From Sedimentisphaerales bacterium (GTDB lineage: Bacteria; Planctomycetota; Phycisphaerae; Sedimentisphaerales; Anaerohalosphaeraceae), in contig JAFGQP010000288.1 in the NCBI GenBank assembly GCA_016935635.1, positions 1 to 34,800 on the forward strand: DNA of 34,800 bases. The letters are read 5' to 3'. This document shows, one piece after another, positions 16,093 through 24,827 of the stretch. The position numbers were made by a program, and so were the translations under genes. A model generated the notes under the pieces. The model was not told the origin of the DNA, made no database searches, and saw only the letters and a list, made by a program, of their open reading frames with translations. Each line of letters starts with the position of its first letter. The stretch's first letter is position 1.

Positions 16093-16115
16093 ATTATAAA
16101 ATTATATTTTATAAT
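16093..16115. repeat. AT-only palindrome between enhancer and sigma-54 promoter
   Basis: ATTATAAAAT-TAT-ATTTTATAAT, perfect 10-bp arms around three bases. It lies midway between operator E2 and the -24/-12 element, where an architectural bending protein would sit at many sigma-54 promoters. No protein can be assigned. Confidence 0.6.
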
Positions 16116-16147
16116 GAGTTATGAAAATATTGGCGGCTTTTTCTTTT

Positions 16148-16163
16148 TGGCACGCCACGTGCA
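16148..16163 (+). promoter_or_regulatory. Sigma-54 promoter of glnN
   Basis: TGGCACGCCACGTGCA matches TGGCAC-N5-TTGCA at all but one base, with GG and GC exactly ten bases apart. The predicted start near 16174 leaves a leader of about 343 bases. Confidence 0.88.
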
Positions 16164-16279
16164 CAGAATATAAACAGAGCTTTTTGATAATGCTGAAGAA
16201 TGCCTAAAACCACCAGCAGTCTGCTAAGATGTTTGAATGCCCCGGATGTGCGGCAGGGTCATGTCAAATGCGTCTTAGA

Positions 16280-16365
16280 TCGGGGGATTGTATCAGCGAC
16301 TGGTTACAGCGTTTTTGGTGTTCTTCATGCAGGCCGACTTCCGGTTTCTCCGGGGTCGGCCCTTG
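16280..16365 (+). pseudogene. Decayed amt gene fragment in the glnN leader
   Basis: Translation of 16312-16335 gives FLVFFMQA, identical to the start of helix 1 in both intact Amt proteins. Over 29 bases the DNA agrees with amt copy 1 at about 25 positions. Upstream, GGGATTGTA lines up with the codons for NIV in copy 1 after a one-base frameshift. Downstream, CCGGTTTCTCCGGGG resembles the TGF(T/I)RA codons after a short deletion. There is no start codon with a ribosome site, and the frame stops soon after. It is too degraded to make a channel. Its position after operator pair E and a sigma-54 promoter copies the other two amt units. Confidence 0.65.
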
Positions 16366-16516
16366 TAAAAATCAGACAGATGAATCGGACAGCAATAAGT
16401 TCATTTGTAAAGGGATGAAATAGATTGTAATTATCGGGTGTCTGCTATAGGATTTACCCTGTGTAAATTCAGTATGGCAAAAAATGAATAAAGACTTTAT
16501 TAGCGGAGAAATTGTA

Positions 16517-18622
16517 ATGGAGACGCCAAAATGTACCAAAGATATTTTTGGGTCAAATGTATTTAATGATGCCGTGATGCGTGAGCGGCTTCCCAAGAAT
16601 ATCTACAAAGCCTTTGTCCAGGCTCGCAAGGGAAACCAGGAAATGACCCCTGCGGTTGCCGATGTGATTGCCAATGCGATGAAGGACTGGGCCATTGAAA
16701 AGGGTGCTACGCATTATTGCCACTGGTTTCAGCCAATGACAGGCCTGACGGCTGAAAAACATGATGCGTTTATCAATCCCACTGCCGACGGCCGGACAAT
16801 CCTGGAATTCGGCGGCAAAGAACTGATTAAGGGTGAGCCGGATGCGTCCTCTTTCCCGTCGGGCGGACTTCGTGCCACCTTTGAAGCTCGCGGCTATACC
16901 GCCTGGGATATTACCTCGCCGGCCTTTATCCGTGAAATCGGTAAAAATATCACACTGTATATTCCCTGTGCCTTTTGCAGCTACACCGGCATGGTCCTGG
17001 ACAAGAAGACCCCGCTGCTGCGTTCGATGGAGGCCTTGAGCAAGCAGGCGGTTCGTGTTCTGAAAGTGCTTGGAAATACGGAAGTCAAATCAGTCATAGC
17101 CACCCTCGGCCCTGAGCAGGAATACTTCCTGGTGGATCGCAAGTTCTTCGAAAAAAGACTGGATCTCCTGCTGGCCGGCCGTACACTGTTTGGCGCCCCT
17201 TCGCCCCGTGGCCAGGAAATGGAAGACCATTATTTCGGTTCACTGAACGAGCGTGTTGCCACCTATATGAACGAAGTCAATAATGAACTGTGGAAGCTCG
17301 GGGTGTCTGCCAAGACACAGCATAACGAAGTGGCTCCGGCCCAGTATGAGCTGGCCCCGATTTTTTCAACGGTCAATGTTGCCACCGACCACAATCAGTT
17401 AACAATGGATGTCATGCAGAAAGTGGCCCTGCGGCACGGCTTTGTCTGCCTCCTGCACGAAAAGCCCTTTGCAGGCGTCAATGGGTCGGGCAAGCATAAC
17501 AACTGGAGCGTCTGTACCGACACCGGGGTCAATCTTCTGGAGCCGGGCAATACGCCTCATGACAATATGGTATTCCTGGTCTTCCTGTGTGCCGTGATTC
17601 GCGGCGTGGATAAATATTCAACCATGCTGCGGGCGGCCGTGGCGACTCCGGGCAATGACCATCGTCTTGGCGCCAACGAGGCTCCTCCGGCGATTGTCTC
17701 GATTTTCCTTGGCGACCAGCTCACTGATATTTTCGAGCAGCTTGCCAGCGGCAAAGCCAAAAGCAGCAAGCAGGGCAGCGACATGAAAGTCGGTGTAACC
17801 ACGCTGCCTCCTCTGCCCAAAGACACCACGGACCGCAATCGCACCAGCCCGTTTGCCTTTACCGGTAATAAGTTTGAATTCCGTATGGTTGGATCATCGC
17901 AATCCACCGCCGGCCCGATGTTTGTCCTGAATACAATCGTTGCCGATGTGTTGTGTGAAATGGCCGATCAGCTTGAAAAGAGCAAAAACATCAATGCCGA
18001 TGTCCAGAAACTGCTTCAGAAAATCGTCAAAGAGCATTCTCGCATCGTTTTCAATGGTGATAATTATTCTGAAGATTGGGTCGCCGAAGCGGAAAAAAGA
18101 GGCCTGCCCAATATCCGCAACTGTGTCGATTCGATCAAGACCATTGCACAACCCGAACATGTCAAACTGTTCGGCAGGCATAATGTGCTCAGTAAGGTTG
18201 AACTGCATGCACGTGAGGAAATTCTGCTCGAAAACTATGCCAAGACGCTCAATATTGAAGCGGGTGCCATGCTGAATATCGGCCGTCGCCAGATTCTGCC
18301 GGCGGTTATGGAATATGCCGGCTTGGTTGCAGACAGCCTTAATACGATCTCCGATGCCGGCGGATCCTGTACCACGCAAAAGAAATTGCTGACGAAAATG
18401 ACCGATTTGATTGACCGTCTCAATGATGGACTGGAGAATTTGGCCGAGTCCATCGCCAAGGCAAAGGCGATTTCCAATGTCGAAAAAAAGGCCGACGCCT
18501 TTAAAGATAAAGTCGTCCCAGCCATGGTTGAAGTTCGTGCGGCATCCGACGAACTGGAGGCCCTGGTTGATGCAGAAATCTGGCCTCTGCCGACGTACGC
18601 TCAGATGCTTTATGTGAGATAA
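16517..18622 (+). CDS. glnN: Glutamine synthetase type III
   Basis: A 701-residue GSIII, which forms glutamine from glutamate, ammonium and ATP. The length fits the family (about 700-730). Recognisable blocks are TLGPEQEYFLVDR, HNEVAPAQYELAPIFSTVNVATDHNQL, HEKPFAGVNGSGKHNNWS (the active-site and ammonium-site region) and RTSPFAFTGNKFEFRMVGSSQS. I use ATG 16517, which has GGAG eight bases upstream; the ATG 11 codons earlier has no site and would bury that GGAG. GSIII lacks the adenylylation loop of GSI, so control is expected to be transcriptional, matching the strong sigma-54 promoter and paired operators upstream. A terminator ends the unit before gltB. Confidence 0.95.
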   Translation: METPKCTKDIFGSNVFNDAVMRERLPKNIYKAFVQARKGNQEMTPAVADVIANAMKDWAIEKGATHYCHWFQPMTGLTAEKHDAFINPTADGRTILEFGGKELIKGEPDASSFPSGGLRATFEARGYTAWDITSPAFIREIGKNITLYIPCAFCSYTGMVLDKKTPLLRSMEALSKQAVRVLKVLGNTEVKSVIATLGPEQEYFLVDRKFFEKRLDLLLAGRTLFGAPSPRGQEMEDHYFGSLNERVATYMNEVNNELWKLGVSAKTQHNEVAPAQYELAPIFSTVNVATDHNQLTMDVMQKVALRHGFVCLLHEKPFAGVNGSGKHNNWSVCTDTGVNLLEPGNTPHDNMVFLVFLCAVIRGVDKYSTMLRAAVATPGNDHRLGANEAPPAIVSIFLGDQLTDIFEQLASGKAKSSKQGSDMKVGVTTLPPLPKDTTDRNRTSPFAFTGNKFEFRMVGSSQSTAGPMFVLNTIVADVLCEMADQLEKSKNINADVQKLLQKIVKEHSRIVFNGDNYSEDWVAEAEKRGLPNIRNCVDSIKTIAQPEHVKLFGRHNVLSKVELHAREEILLENYAKTLNIEAGAMLNIGRRQILPAVMEYAGLVADSLNTISDAGGSCTTQKKLLTKMTDLIDRLNDGLENLAESIAKAKAISNVEKKADAFKDKVVPAMVEVRAASDELEALVDAEIWPLPTYAQMLYVR

Positions 18623-18660
18623 CAAGTAGGCGACATAGCAATACAACAATTCGAAGAATT

Positions 18661-18700
18661 GCCCTGCTGGCAGATGCATCTGACCGGCAGGGCTTTTTTT
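18661..18700 (+). terminator. Rho-independent terminator after glnN
   Basis: GCCCTGCTGG pairs with CCGGCAGGGC (one G-T wobble), with the self-complementary CAGATGCATCTG inside, then seven T. It separates glnN from the gltB promoter. Confidence 0.9.
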
Positions 18701-18754
18701 GACATAAACACGAGATTTACTTGCAAAATCTTCATTTCTCGCAACGATTGAATC

Positions 18755-18783
18755 TTGACAGCAAAGCGGGATTTCGCTAAACT
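18755..18783 (+). promoter_or_regulatory. Sigma-70-type promoter of the gltB-carA operon
   Basis: A consensus TTGACA is followed after exactly 17 bases by TAAACT. The predicted start near 18790 gives a leader of about 47 bases. No WTACA-N4-TGTAW site or -24/-12 element was found here, so this operon seems to lie outside the sigma-54 regulon. Confidence 0.78.
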
Positions 18784-18836
18784 ATCCCGAATTTTGTGAC
18801 CTCTAAAAACAAATAGAAATAACGAGACTACCGAGA

Positions 18837-21800
18837 ATGCATTCGATACCAGAAAATCAGGGTTTATACGAGTCACGATACGAACACGACGCCTGTGGTA
18901 TCGGCGCCGTGGTGAATATTAATGGACATAAGGATCATGCCATCCTTGAACACAGCAAGCAAGTCCTCCTGAATCTGCATCATCGCGGGGCAGCCAGTGC
19001 GGATGATGTTACTGGCGACGGAGCAGGCATCCTGTTTCAGATTCCGCATGAATTTTTCGTGGATGTCTGCAAATCCCAGGGGATTGGATTATCTCATCCC
19101 GGCACCTACGGCGCAGGGATGGTCTTTGGTTCCAAAGACCCGCAGCTTCGTGCCAAATGCGATGCTATTCTTGAACGTGCCATTGATCATTACGGCATGA
19201 AGGTGCTTGGCTGGCGTGATGTACCCTGTAAGAACGACTGCCTTGGGCCGATCGCATTGCAGGCGGAACCCAATATCAAGCAATTATTTGTTGATGGCAT
19301 GGCTTATCGCGATGAGGAATTGGAACGTCGTCTGTTCCTGGCTCGCAAACGGGCGGAAAAGCAGGTTGCCGCTCTCGGCAAGCAGGGTGAGGACTTCTAT
19401 GTGAGCACTCTTTCCTGCCGAACAATCTGCTATAAAGGCATGTTCATGGCATGGCAGTTATTCGCATACTATCCCGATTTGTCGGACGAGCGAATGACCT
19501 CTGCTTTAGCAATCGTTCATCAGCGCTACAGCACCAACACATTTCCGAACTGGAAGCTGGCCCACCCATTCCGCTGCATTGCGCATAATGGTGAGATTAA
19601 CACCCTCAGCGGCAACCGGAACTGCATGCGGATGCGGGAACAGAGCCTGGAAGCCCCGGTTCTTGGAGAAGACTTGTCCGATTTGATTCCTGTGCTGACT
19701 CCCGGCGCCAGCGACTCGGCCAATTTTGATGAAATGCTGGAGCTTTTAGTCCGTGCCGGCAGGAGTATGCCGCATTCCATGATGATGATGATTCCAGAGG
19801 CCTTCGGTGCCCGATATCACATCAGCACCGATAAACGGGCGTTTTATGAATATCATTCCTCTATTATGGAACCGTGGGACGGACCCGCAGCAATGGTTTT
19901 TACCGATGGTCGCTTTCTGGGCGGGACTCTGGACCGAAACGGCCTGCGTCCCAGTCGATACCTGGTCACTACCGATGGCCTTGCGGTACTGGCCAGTGAA
20001 GCCGGTGTCATCGAATTTCCGCCGGACCAGGTACGCCAGAAAGGGCGTCTTCAGCCCGGCAAGATGTTCCTGGTCGACACTCAGGAAGGCCGAATTATCA
20101 CGGACCAGGAAATCAAAAGTAATATCGCTCGTCAGAAACCATACCGTCGGTGGCTGGAAGAAAACCGCATCGAATTGCGGGGTCTTTTTGATACACCCAA
20201 AGCGGCAATTACCGATATCGATACATTGTATACACGGTTGCGGCTCTTTGGGTACACCCGTGAAGAAATGCGGATGGTTATTGCCCCGATGGCTCAAAAC
20301 GGCCAGGAACCGGTAGGCTCCATGGGCAACGATGCCGCGCTTGCCGTATTAAGCGACAGGCCTCGCCTGTTATATGATTATTTCAAGCAGTTGTTTGCTC
20401 AGGTTACCAATCCTCCGATTGATCCCCTGCGAGAAGGATTGGTGATGAGTCTGATGAGCTTTACCGGCAAAAAACGGAATGTTCTGGATGAGACTCCACA
20501 ACATTGCCGTCAGTTGAAACTGCCTCATCCGCTCCTGACAAATGAAGATATGATTCGTCTTCGTAATGTTAAACGCGAAGACTTCAAAGTGGCAACGCTC
20601 TCAGCCTTCTTTGATGCTCATTCCAATGACCCCGGCGTTAACCTGGAGCGTTCGCTGGATAAACTGGTTGCCGCCGCACAGCGGGAAATCGAAAATGGTG
20701 CATCTTTACTGGTCATCAGCGATAAAGGCAGTGATGCTGACAAGGCGCCGATTCCTGCCTTGCTGGCCGTTGCTGCGGTCCATCACGGCCTGATTGGAAA
20801 AGGCCTAAGAGGGGAAGCGGGTCTGATTGTGGAAACCGGTGAAGCTCGCGAAGTCATGCATTTCTGCCTGCTTTGCGGATTCGGCGCCAATGCCGTAAAT
20901 CCCTACCTGGTATTTGAAATGCTGCAGGAATTGCAGCGGCAGGGCGATTTATCTGCCAAGACGGATTTAGGTCAATGTGCCGACAACTTCATCGCCGCCA
21001 TCAAAAAAGGCATTCTCAAAGTCATGAGCAAGATGGGCATATCGACGCTTCGCAGTTATTTTAATGCCCAGTTGTTTGAGGCAGTCGGGTTAAACAAGGA
21101 ATTTGTCGATAAGTATTTTGCTGGAACCAGCTCCCGCATTGCAGGGATCGGACTTCGCCAGATTGCCGCAGATGCGGTTCGACGGCACCGGGAAGCCTAT
21201 CGCAATCGCAAGCCCGGCGAACTTGAAATGGAATACGGCGGAGAATATCATTTCCGCTGTGACGGGGAGCGTCACCTGTGGACCCCGACTACTGTTGCCA
21301 GCCTGCAGCACGCAGTCATCAATAATGATCCGAAGGCTTATCAGGAATTTGCCAAAGCGATCAATGAGCAGGATAAAATGCTTTGTACACTGCGGGGATT
21401 ATTTGAATTTGTACCAGGCAGCCCCGTGCCTTTGGAAGAAGTGGAGCCGGCATCCGAAATTGTCAAGCGGTTTTGTACCGGGGCCATGAGTCACGGTTCC
21501 ATCAGCAAAGAGGCCCATGAATGCATGGCCATTGCGATGAACCGCATCGGTGCCATGAACAATACCGGAGAAGGCGGAGAGGATCCCGAACGCTATAAGC
21601 CGCTGCCCAACGGCGACTCATTAAACAGCGCCATCAAACAGGTGGCCAGCGGCCGGTTTGGTGTAACGATCAATTATCTGGCCCATGCCAAAGAGCTGCA
21701 GATTAAAATGGCCCAGGGCGCAAAACCGGGCGAAGGCGGCCAGCTTCCCGGCCATAAAGTGACCGATGAAATTGCGCAGCTTCGTTTTTCGACGCCGGGC

Positions 21801-23390
21801 GTAACGCTGATTTCGCCTCCGCCGCATCACGACATTTACTCGATTGAAGACCTGGCTCAGTTGATTTATGATCTCAAGTGCAGCAATCCTTCGGCCAAAG
21901 TCTCTGTTAAACTGGTGTCGGAAGTAGGTGTCGGAACCGTTGCTGCCGGTGTCTGCAAAGGCAATGCCGATGAGGTCTTGATCAGCGGGCATGACGGAGG
22001 AACAGGCGCCAGTCCATTATCTTCGATTAAGCATGCCGGCTGCCCGTGGGAAATCGGCCTGGCTGAAACACAGCAGGTGCTGGTCCTGAACGGACTGCGA
22101 GACCGGATACGCGTACAGGTGGACGGCCAGCTTCGTACCGGCCGGGACATTGTCATCGGCGCCTTACTGGGAGCCGAGCGGTTCGGATTCGGTACCTGTG
22201 CACTGGTTACGATGGGATGTACCCTGCTTCGGCGCTGTCATGACGGTGCCTGTACGTATGGGATTGCGACTCAGGACCCCGAATTGCGCAGCCGATTCCG
22301 CGGCAAACCCGAATACATCATTCGCTATCTGACGTTTATTGCCGAGGAAGCGCGGCAGATTATGGCCCAACTGGGCTTCCGCAAAGTCGAGGACATGATC
22401 GGCCAGGCAGATCGATTGTGTGCGAAAAAAGCGGTTGAACATTACAAGGCCCAGGGGCTGGATTTCTCGAGACTATTCCATGTGCCGGAACACAAAGGCT
22501 CCAAGTGCATTCGGCTCAGTCGTCCTCAGTCTTATCGGCTTGAAGACCATCTGGACTGGCAGATTATCGAAAAATGCAAATCCGCCATCGAAAAAGGCCA
22601 GAAAGTCTCGCTGGATATGCCAATTCGTAATGTCAATCGTACCGTTGGAGCCATTCTGAGCAATAACATTGCCCTGAAATACGGCCTCAACGGATTACCC
22701 GAAGATACGATTGATATTACTTTTCACGGCTCGGCCGGGCAGAGCTTTGGCGCCTTTCTGGCTCACGGAATTACGCTCCATCTTGTAGGTGAAAGCAATG
22801 ATTATCTGGGCAAAGGATTATCCGGCGGCAAAATTATTGTCGAAACCCCGCCGGATTCGCCCTTCATGGCTCATGAAAATATCATCGTCGGCAATACCCT
22901 GCTGTATGGCGCCACAAGCGGCGAGGTTTATATCAATGGGATGGCCGGCGAACGATTCTGCGTTCGCAACAGCGGTGCCATCGCGGTGGTCGAAGGCGTC
23001 GGGGATCACGGTTGTGAGTACATGACCGGCGGCCTGGTAATCGTACTGGGCAAAACCGGCTGTAATTTTGCTGCGGGCATGAGCGGCGGCATTGCTTATG
23101 TTCTTGATGAGATGCAGTTATTTGATACCCTGTGCAACCTGGATATGGTCGATTTGGAAAACGTCTGGCGGCAGGAGGACAAGGATATCCTGCATCAGCA
23201 TATCGTAAAGCATGAAAAACTAACTCGCAGCAGCCGGGCGAAGCGGATTCTCAATGCGTGGCCCGATATGGTGGGTCGTTTTGTGAAAGTAATACCGACG
23301 GATTACCGCAAGGCCCTGGAACGGATGCGTGAACAGGAACGCAGGGCCGCGGAACAGACACCGGCAACTGAGGAGGTATTCCATGGCTAA
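18837..23390 (+). CDS. gltB: Glutamate synthase, large (alpha) subunit
   Basis: A 1517-residue GOGAT large subunit, which makes two glutamate from glutamine and 2-oxoglutarate. It starts with a short propeptide before the catalytic Cys20 (HDACGIG), the N-terminal nucleophile of the class II glutaminase domain (to about 430). Then follow the central domain, the FMN-binding synthase barrel with GGTGASPLSSIKHAG, and the C-terminal GXGXG beta-helix (GLSGGKIIVETP...). The 3Fe-4S cysteines are about 1128, 1134 and 1139 with normal C-x5-C-x4-C spacing, but the text is CTLLRRCHDGACTYGIATQ where most family members have CHLNTCPVGIATQ. It overlaps gltD by 8 bases. It is the first gene of a six-gene operon. 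Confidence 0.96.
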   Translation: MHSIPENQGLYESRYEHDACGIGAVVNINGHKDHAILEHSKQVLLNLHHRGAASADDVTGDGAGILFQIPHEFFVDVCKSQGIGLSHPGTYGAGMVFGSKDPQLRAKCDAILERAIDHYGMKVLGWRDVPCKNDCLGPIALQAEPNIKQLFVDGMAYRDEELERRLFLARKRAEKQVAALGKQGEDFYVSTLSCRTICYKGMFMAWQLFAYYPDLSDERMTSALAIVHQRYSTNTFPNWKLAHPFRCIAHNGEINTLSGNRNCMRMREQSLEAPVLGEDLSDLIPVLTPGASDSANFDEMLELLVRAGRSMPHSMMMMIPEAFGARYHISTDKRAFYEYHSSIMEPWDGPAAMVFTDGRFLGGTLDRNGLRPSRYLVTTDGLAVLASEAGVIEFPPDQVRQKGRLQPGKMFLVDTQEGRIITDQEIKSNIARQKPYRRWLEENRIELRGLFDTPKAAITDIDTLYTRLRLFGYTREEMRMVIAPMAQNGQEPVGSMGNDAALAVLSDRPRLLYDYFKQLFAQVTNPPIDPLREGLVMSLMSFTGKKRNVLDETPQHCRQLKLPHPLLTNEDMIRLRNVKREDFKVATLSAFFDAHSNDPGVNLERSLDKLVAAAQREIENGASLLVISDKGSDADKAPIPALLAVAAVHHGLIGKGLRGEAGLIVETGEAREVMHFCLLCGFGANAVNPYLVFEMLQELQRQGDLSAKTDLGQCADNFIAAIKKGILKVMSKMGISTLRSYFNAQLFEAVGLNKEFVDKYFAGTSSRIAGIGLRQIAADAVRRHREAYRNRKPGELEMEYGGEYHFRCDGERHLWTPTTVASLQHAVINNDPKAYQEFAKAINEQDKMLCTLRGLFEFVPGSPVPLEEVEPASEIVKRFCTGAMSHGSISKEAHECMAIAMNRIGAMNNTGEGGEDPERYKPLPNGDSLNSAIKQVASGRFGVTINYLAHAKELQIKMAQGAKPGEGGQLPGHKVTDEIAQLRFSTPGVTLISPPPHHDIYSIEDLAQLIYDLKCSNPSAKVSVKLVSEVGVGTVAAGVCKGNADEVLISGHDGGTGASPLSSIKHAGCPWEIGLAETQQVLVLNGLRDRIRVQVDGQLRTGRDIVIGALLGAERFGFGTCALVTMGCTLLRRCHDGACTYGIATQDPELRSRFRGKPEYIIRYLTFIAEEARQIMAQLGFRKVEDMIGQADRLCAKKAVEHYKAQGLDFSRLFHVPEHKGSKCIRLSRPQSYRLEDHLDWQIIEKCKSAIEKGQKVSLDMPIRNVNRTVGAILSNNIALKYGLNGLPEDTIDITFHGSAGQSFGAFLAHGITLHLVGESNDYLGKGLSGGKIIVETPPDSPFMAHENIIVGNTLLYGATSGEVYINGMAGERFCVRNSGAIAVVEGVGDHGCEYMTGGLVIVLGKTGCNFAAGMSGGIAYVLDEMQLFDTLCNLDMVDLENVWRQEDKDILHQHIVKHEKLTRSSRAKRILNAWPDMVGRFVKVIPTDYRKALERMREQERRAAEQTPATEEVFHG

Positions 23391-24807
23391 AGCAAAGGGA
23401 TTTATCGAATTTTCACGGCAATCGACCGGCTATCGTCCGGTGGACTGCAGGATTAAGGATTACAGGGAAATCGAGATTCCCCTGACACCCGATGAATTAA
23501 GAAAACAGGCGGCTCGCTGCATCGACTGCGGTATTCCATTCTGTCATGGCACAGGCTGCCCGGTTCGCAACAACATCCCGGAATTTAACGACCTGGTGTA
23601 TCAGGGACGCTGGCAGCAGGCCTGTGATGTGCTGCATGCAACGAACAATCTGCCTGAAATCACCGGCCGAGTGTGTCCGGCACCCTGTGAAACTGCCTGC
23701 ACGCTGTCCATTAACGATAAACCGGTAACCATTCGGCACATCGAATATCAGATTGTGGAGCGTGGTTTTGCCGAAGGCTGGATCAAACCCCTGCCGGCTC
23801 CGGATAAAAATGGCAAGACTGCTGCCGTTATCGGCTCCGGCCCTGCGGGGCTGTCTGCTGCTCAGCAGCTTGTTCGGGCGGGATTTGATGTTTCAGTCTT
23901 CGAAAAAGACGAAAAAACCGGCGGTCTTCTGCGGTATGGAATACCGGATTTCAAGCTGGAAAAATGGGTCATCGACCGTCGGCTGGAACAGATGAAGGCT
24001 GAAGGAGTCAAATTCCACACCGGCGTAGACGCCGGCAAAGACATTTCTGCCCATTATCTGCAGAAAATGTTCGATTATATCTGCATTACCATGGGGGCGG
24101 GCAAACCGCGTGATTTACCGATCCCGGGCCGTGATCTGTCGGGCATTTACTATGCCATGGAGTTCCTGACTCAGCAGAATAAGCTGAATTCCAGTGAGCC
24201 GTTCAATCTGTCGAGTCGAATTAGTGCAGCCGGCAAAAATGTTCTGGTTATTGGCGGTGGTGATACCGGCAGCGACTGCGTGGGAACATCACGCCGTCAG
24301 GGTGCCGCGTCAATTACCCAGATTGAAATTCTGCCCCAGCCGCCGGAAAGCCGACCAGCGGATACGCCATGGCCGATGTGGCCCCGTCAAATGCGCACGT
24401 CATCTTCGCATGAGGAAGGCTGCAATCGGATGTGGAGTATTGCCAGCAAGCAGTTTGTCGGCGATGCCTCCGGCCTGAAGGAAGTTCATGCCTGCAGAGT
24501 CGAGTGGAAGCAGGACAATGGACGCTGGGTGATGGACGAAATCCCCGATTCGGAATTCGTGATTAAAGCGGAATTGGTTCTGCTGGCCATGGGATTTGTT
24601 CATGTAGAACATAACCAGCTCATCAAAGACCTGAATCTTGACCTGGATGCCCGAGGGAATATCATGGTGAATCAATATCAAACCAGCGTTCCTTCGGTTT
24701 TTGCGGCGGGCGATACCGTGTCCGGCGCATCTCTGGTGGTCCGGGCGATTGACAGCGGTCGCATGGCGGCTGACGCGATTTTAAACTGGTATCAGAAAAA
24801 CAGTTAG
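23383..24807 (+). CDS. gltD: Glutamate synthase, small (beta) subunit
   Basis: A 474-residue NAD(P)H-dependent subunit that passes electrons to GltB. The N-terminus carries the cysteine clusters for two 4Fe-4S centres (CIDCGIPFCHGTGCP and CPAPCETAC). The FAD-binding motif is VIGSGPAGLSAAQQL and the nucleotide-binding motif VIGGGDTGSDC, with the final FAD block VFAAGDTVSGASLVVRAI. The start is ATG 23383 behind a perfect AGGAGG (23371-23376, six-base spacer), overlapping the gltB stop by 8 bases, so translation is coupled. The longer track ORF runs back into gltB and is not used. Length and motifs are normal for the family. Confidence 0.96.
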   Translation: MAKAKGFIEFSRQSTGYRPVDCRIKDYREIEIPLTPDELRKQAARCIDCGIPFCHGTGCPVRNNIPEFNDLVYQGRWQQACDVLHATNNLPEITGRVCPAPCETACTLSINDKPVTIRHIEYQIVERGFAEGWIKPLPAPDKNGKTAAVIGSGPAGLSAAQQLVRAGFDVSVFEKDEKTGGLLRYGIPDFKLEKWVIDRRLEQMKAEGVKFHTGVDAGKDISAHYLQKMFDYICITMGAGKPRDLPIPGRDLSGIYYAMEFLTQQNKLNSSEPFNLSSRISAAGKNVLVIGGGDTGSDCVGTSRRQGAASITQIEILPQPPESRPADTPWPMWPRQMRTSSSHEEGCNRMWSIASKQFVGDASGLKEVHACRVEWKQDNGRWVMDEIPDSEFVIKAELVLLAMGFVHVEHNQLIKDLNLDLDARGNIMVNQYQTSVPSVFAAGDTVSGASLVVRAIDSGRMAADAILNWYQKNS

Positions 24808-24827
24808 ACTTAAAGGATTAAAAAAAC

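Larger units (their letters stand above)
15768..16516 (+). other. Long intergenic region and leader before glnN
   Basis: 749 bases without an intact gene. In order it holds the glnK2 terminator with an embedded operator copy, an unremarkable stretch (15842-16010), operator pair E, an AT-rich palindrome, a strong sigma-54 promoter, and a leader of about 343 bases that contains a degraded amt fragment. The short track ORFs here (16200-16423) have no ribosome site and overlap that fragment. Confidence 0.7.

Noticed and set aside
11000-16150. Canonical NifA upstream sites (TGT-N10-ACA)
   Set aside because: None seen by eye at the enhancer positions. TGT and ACA of neighbouring palindromes are 20 bases apart, and a near-match around 11030 has the wrong spacing.
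16200-16423. Two overlapping 64-72 residue ORFs in the glnN leader as possible small or leader peptides
   Set aside because: No ribosome site; they cover the degraded amt fragment, which explains the residual coding-like pattern better. The cysteine-rich look of the second frame is probably chance.
15842-16516. Glutamine riboswitch or other known riboswitch before glnN
   Set aside because: No recognisable conserved core; the leader is better explained by pseudogene sequence.
17894-18679. 261-residue minus-strand ORF opposite glnN
   Set aside because: Shadow of glnN: low-quality composition, no ribosome site, no family resemblance.
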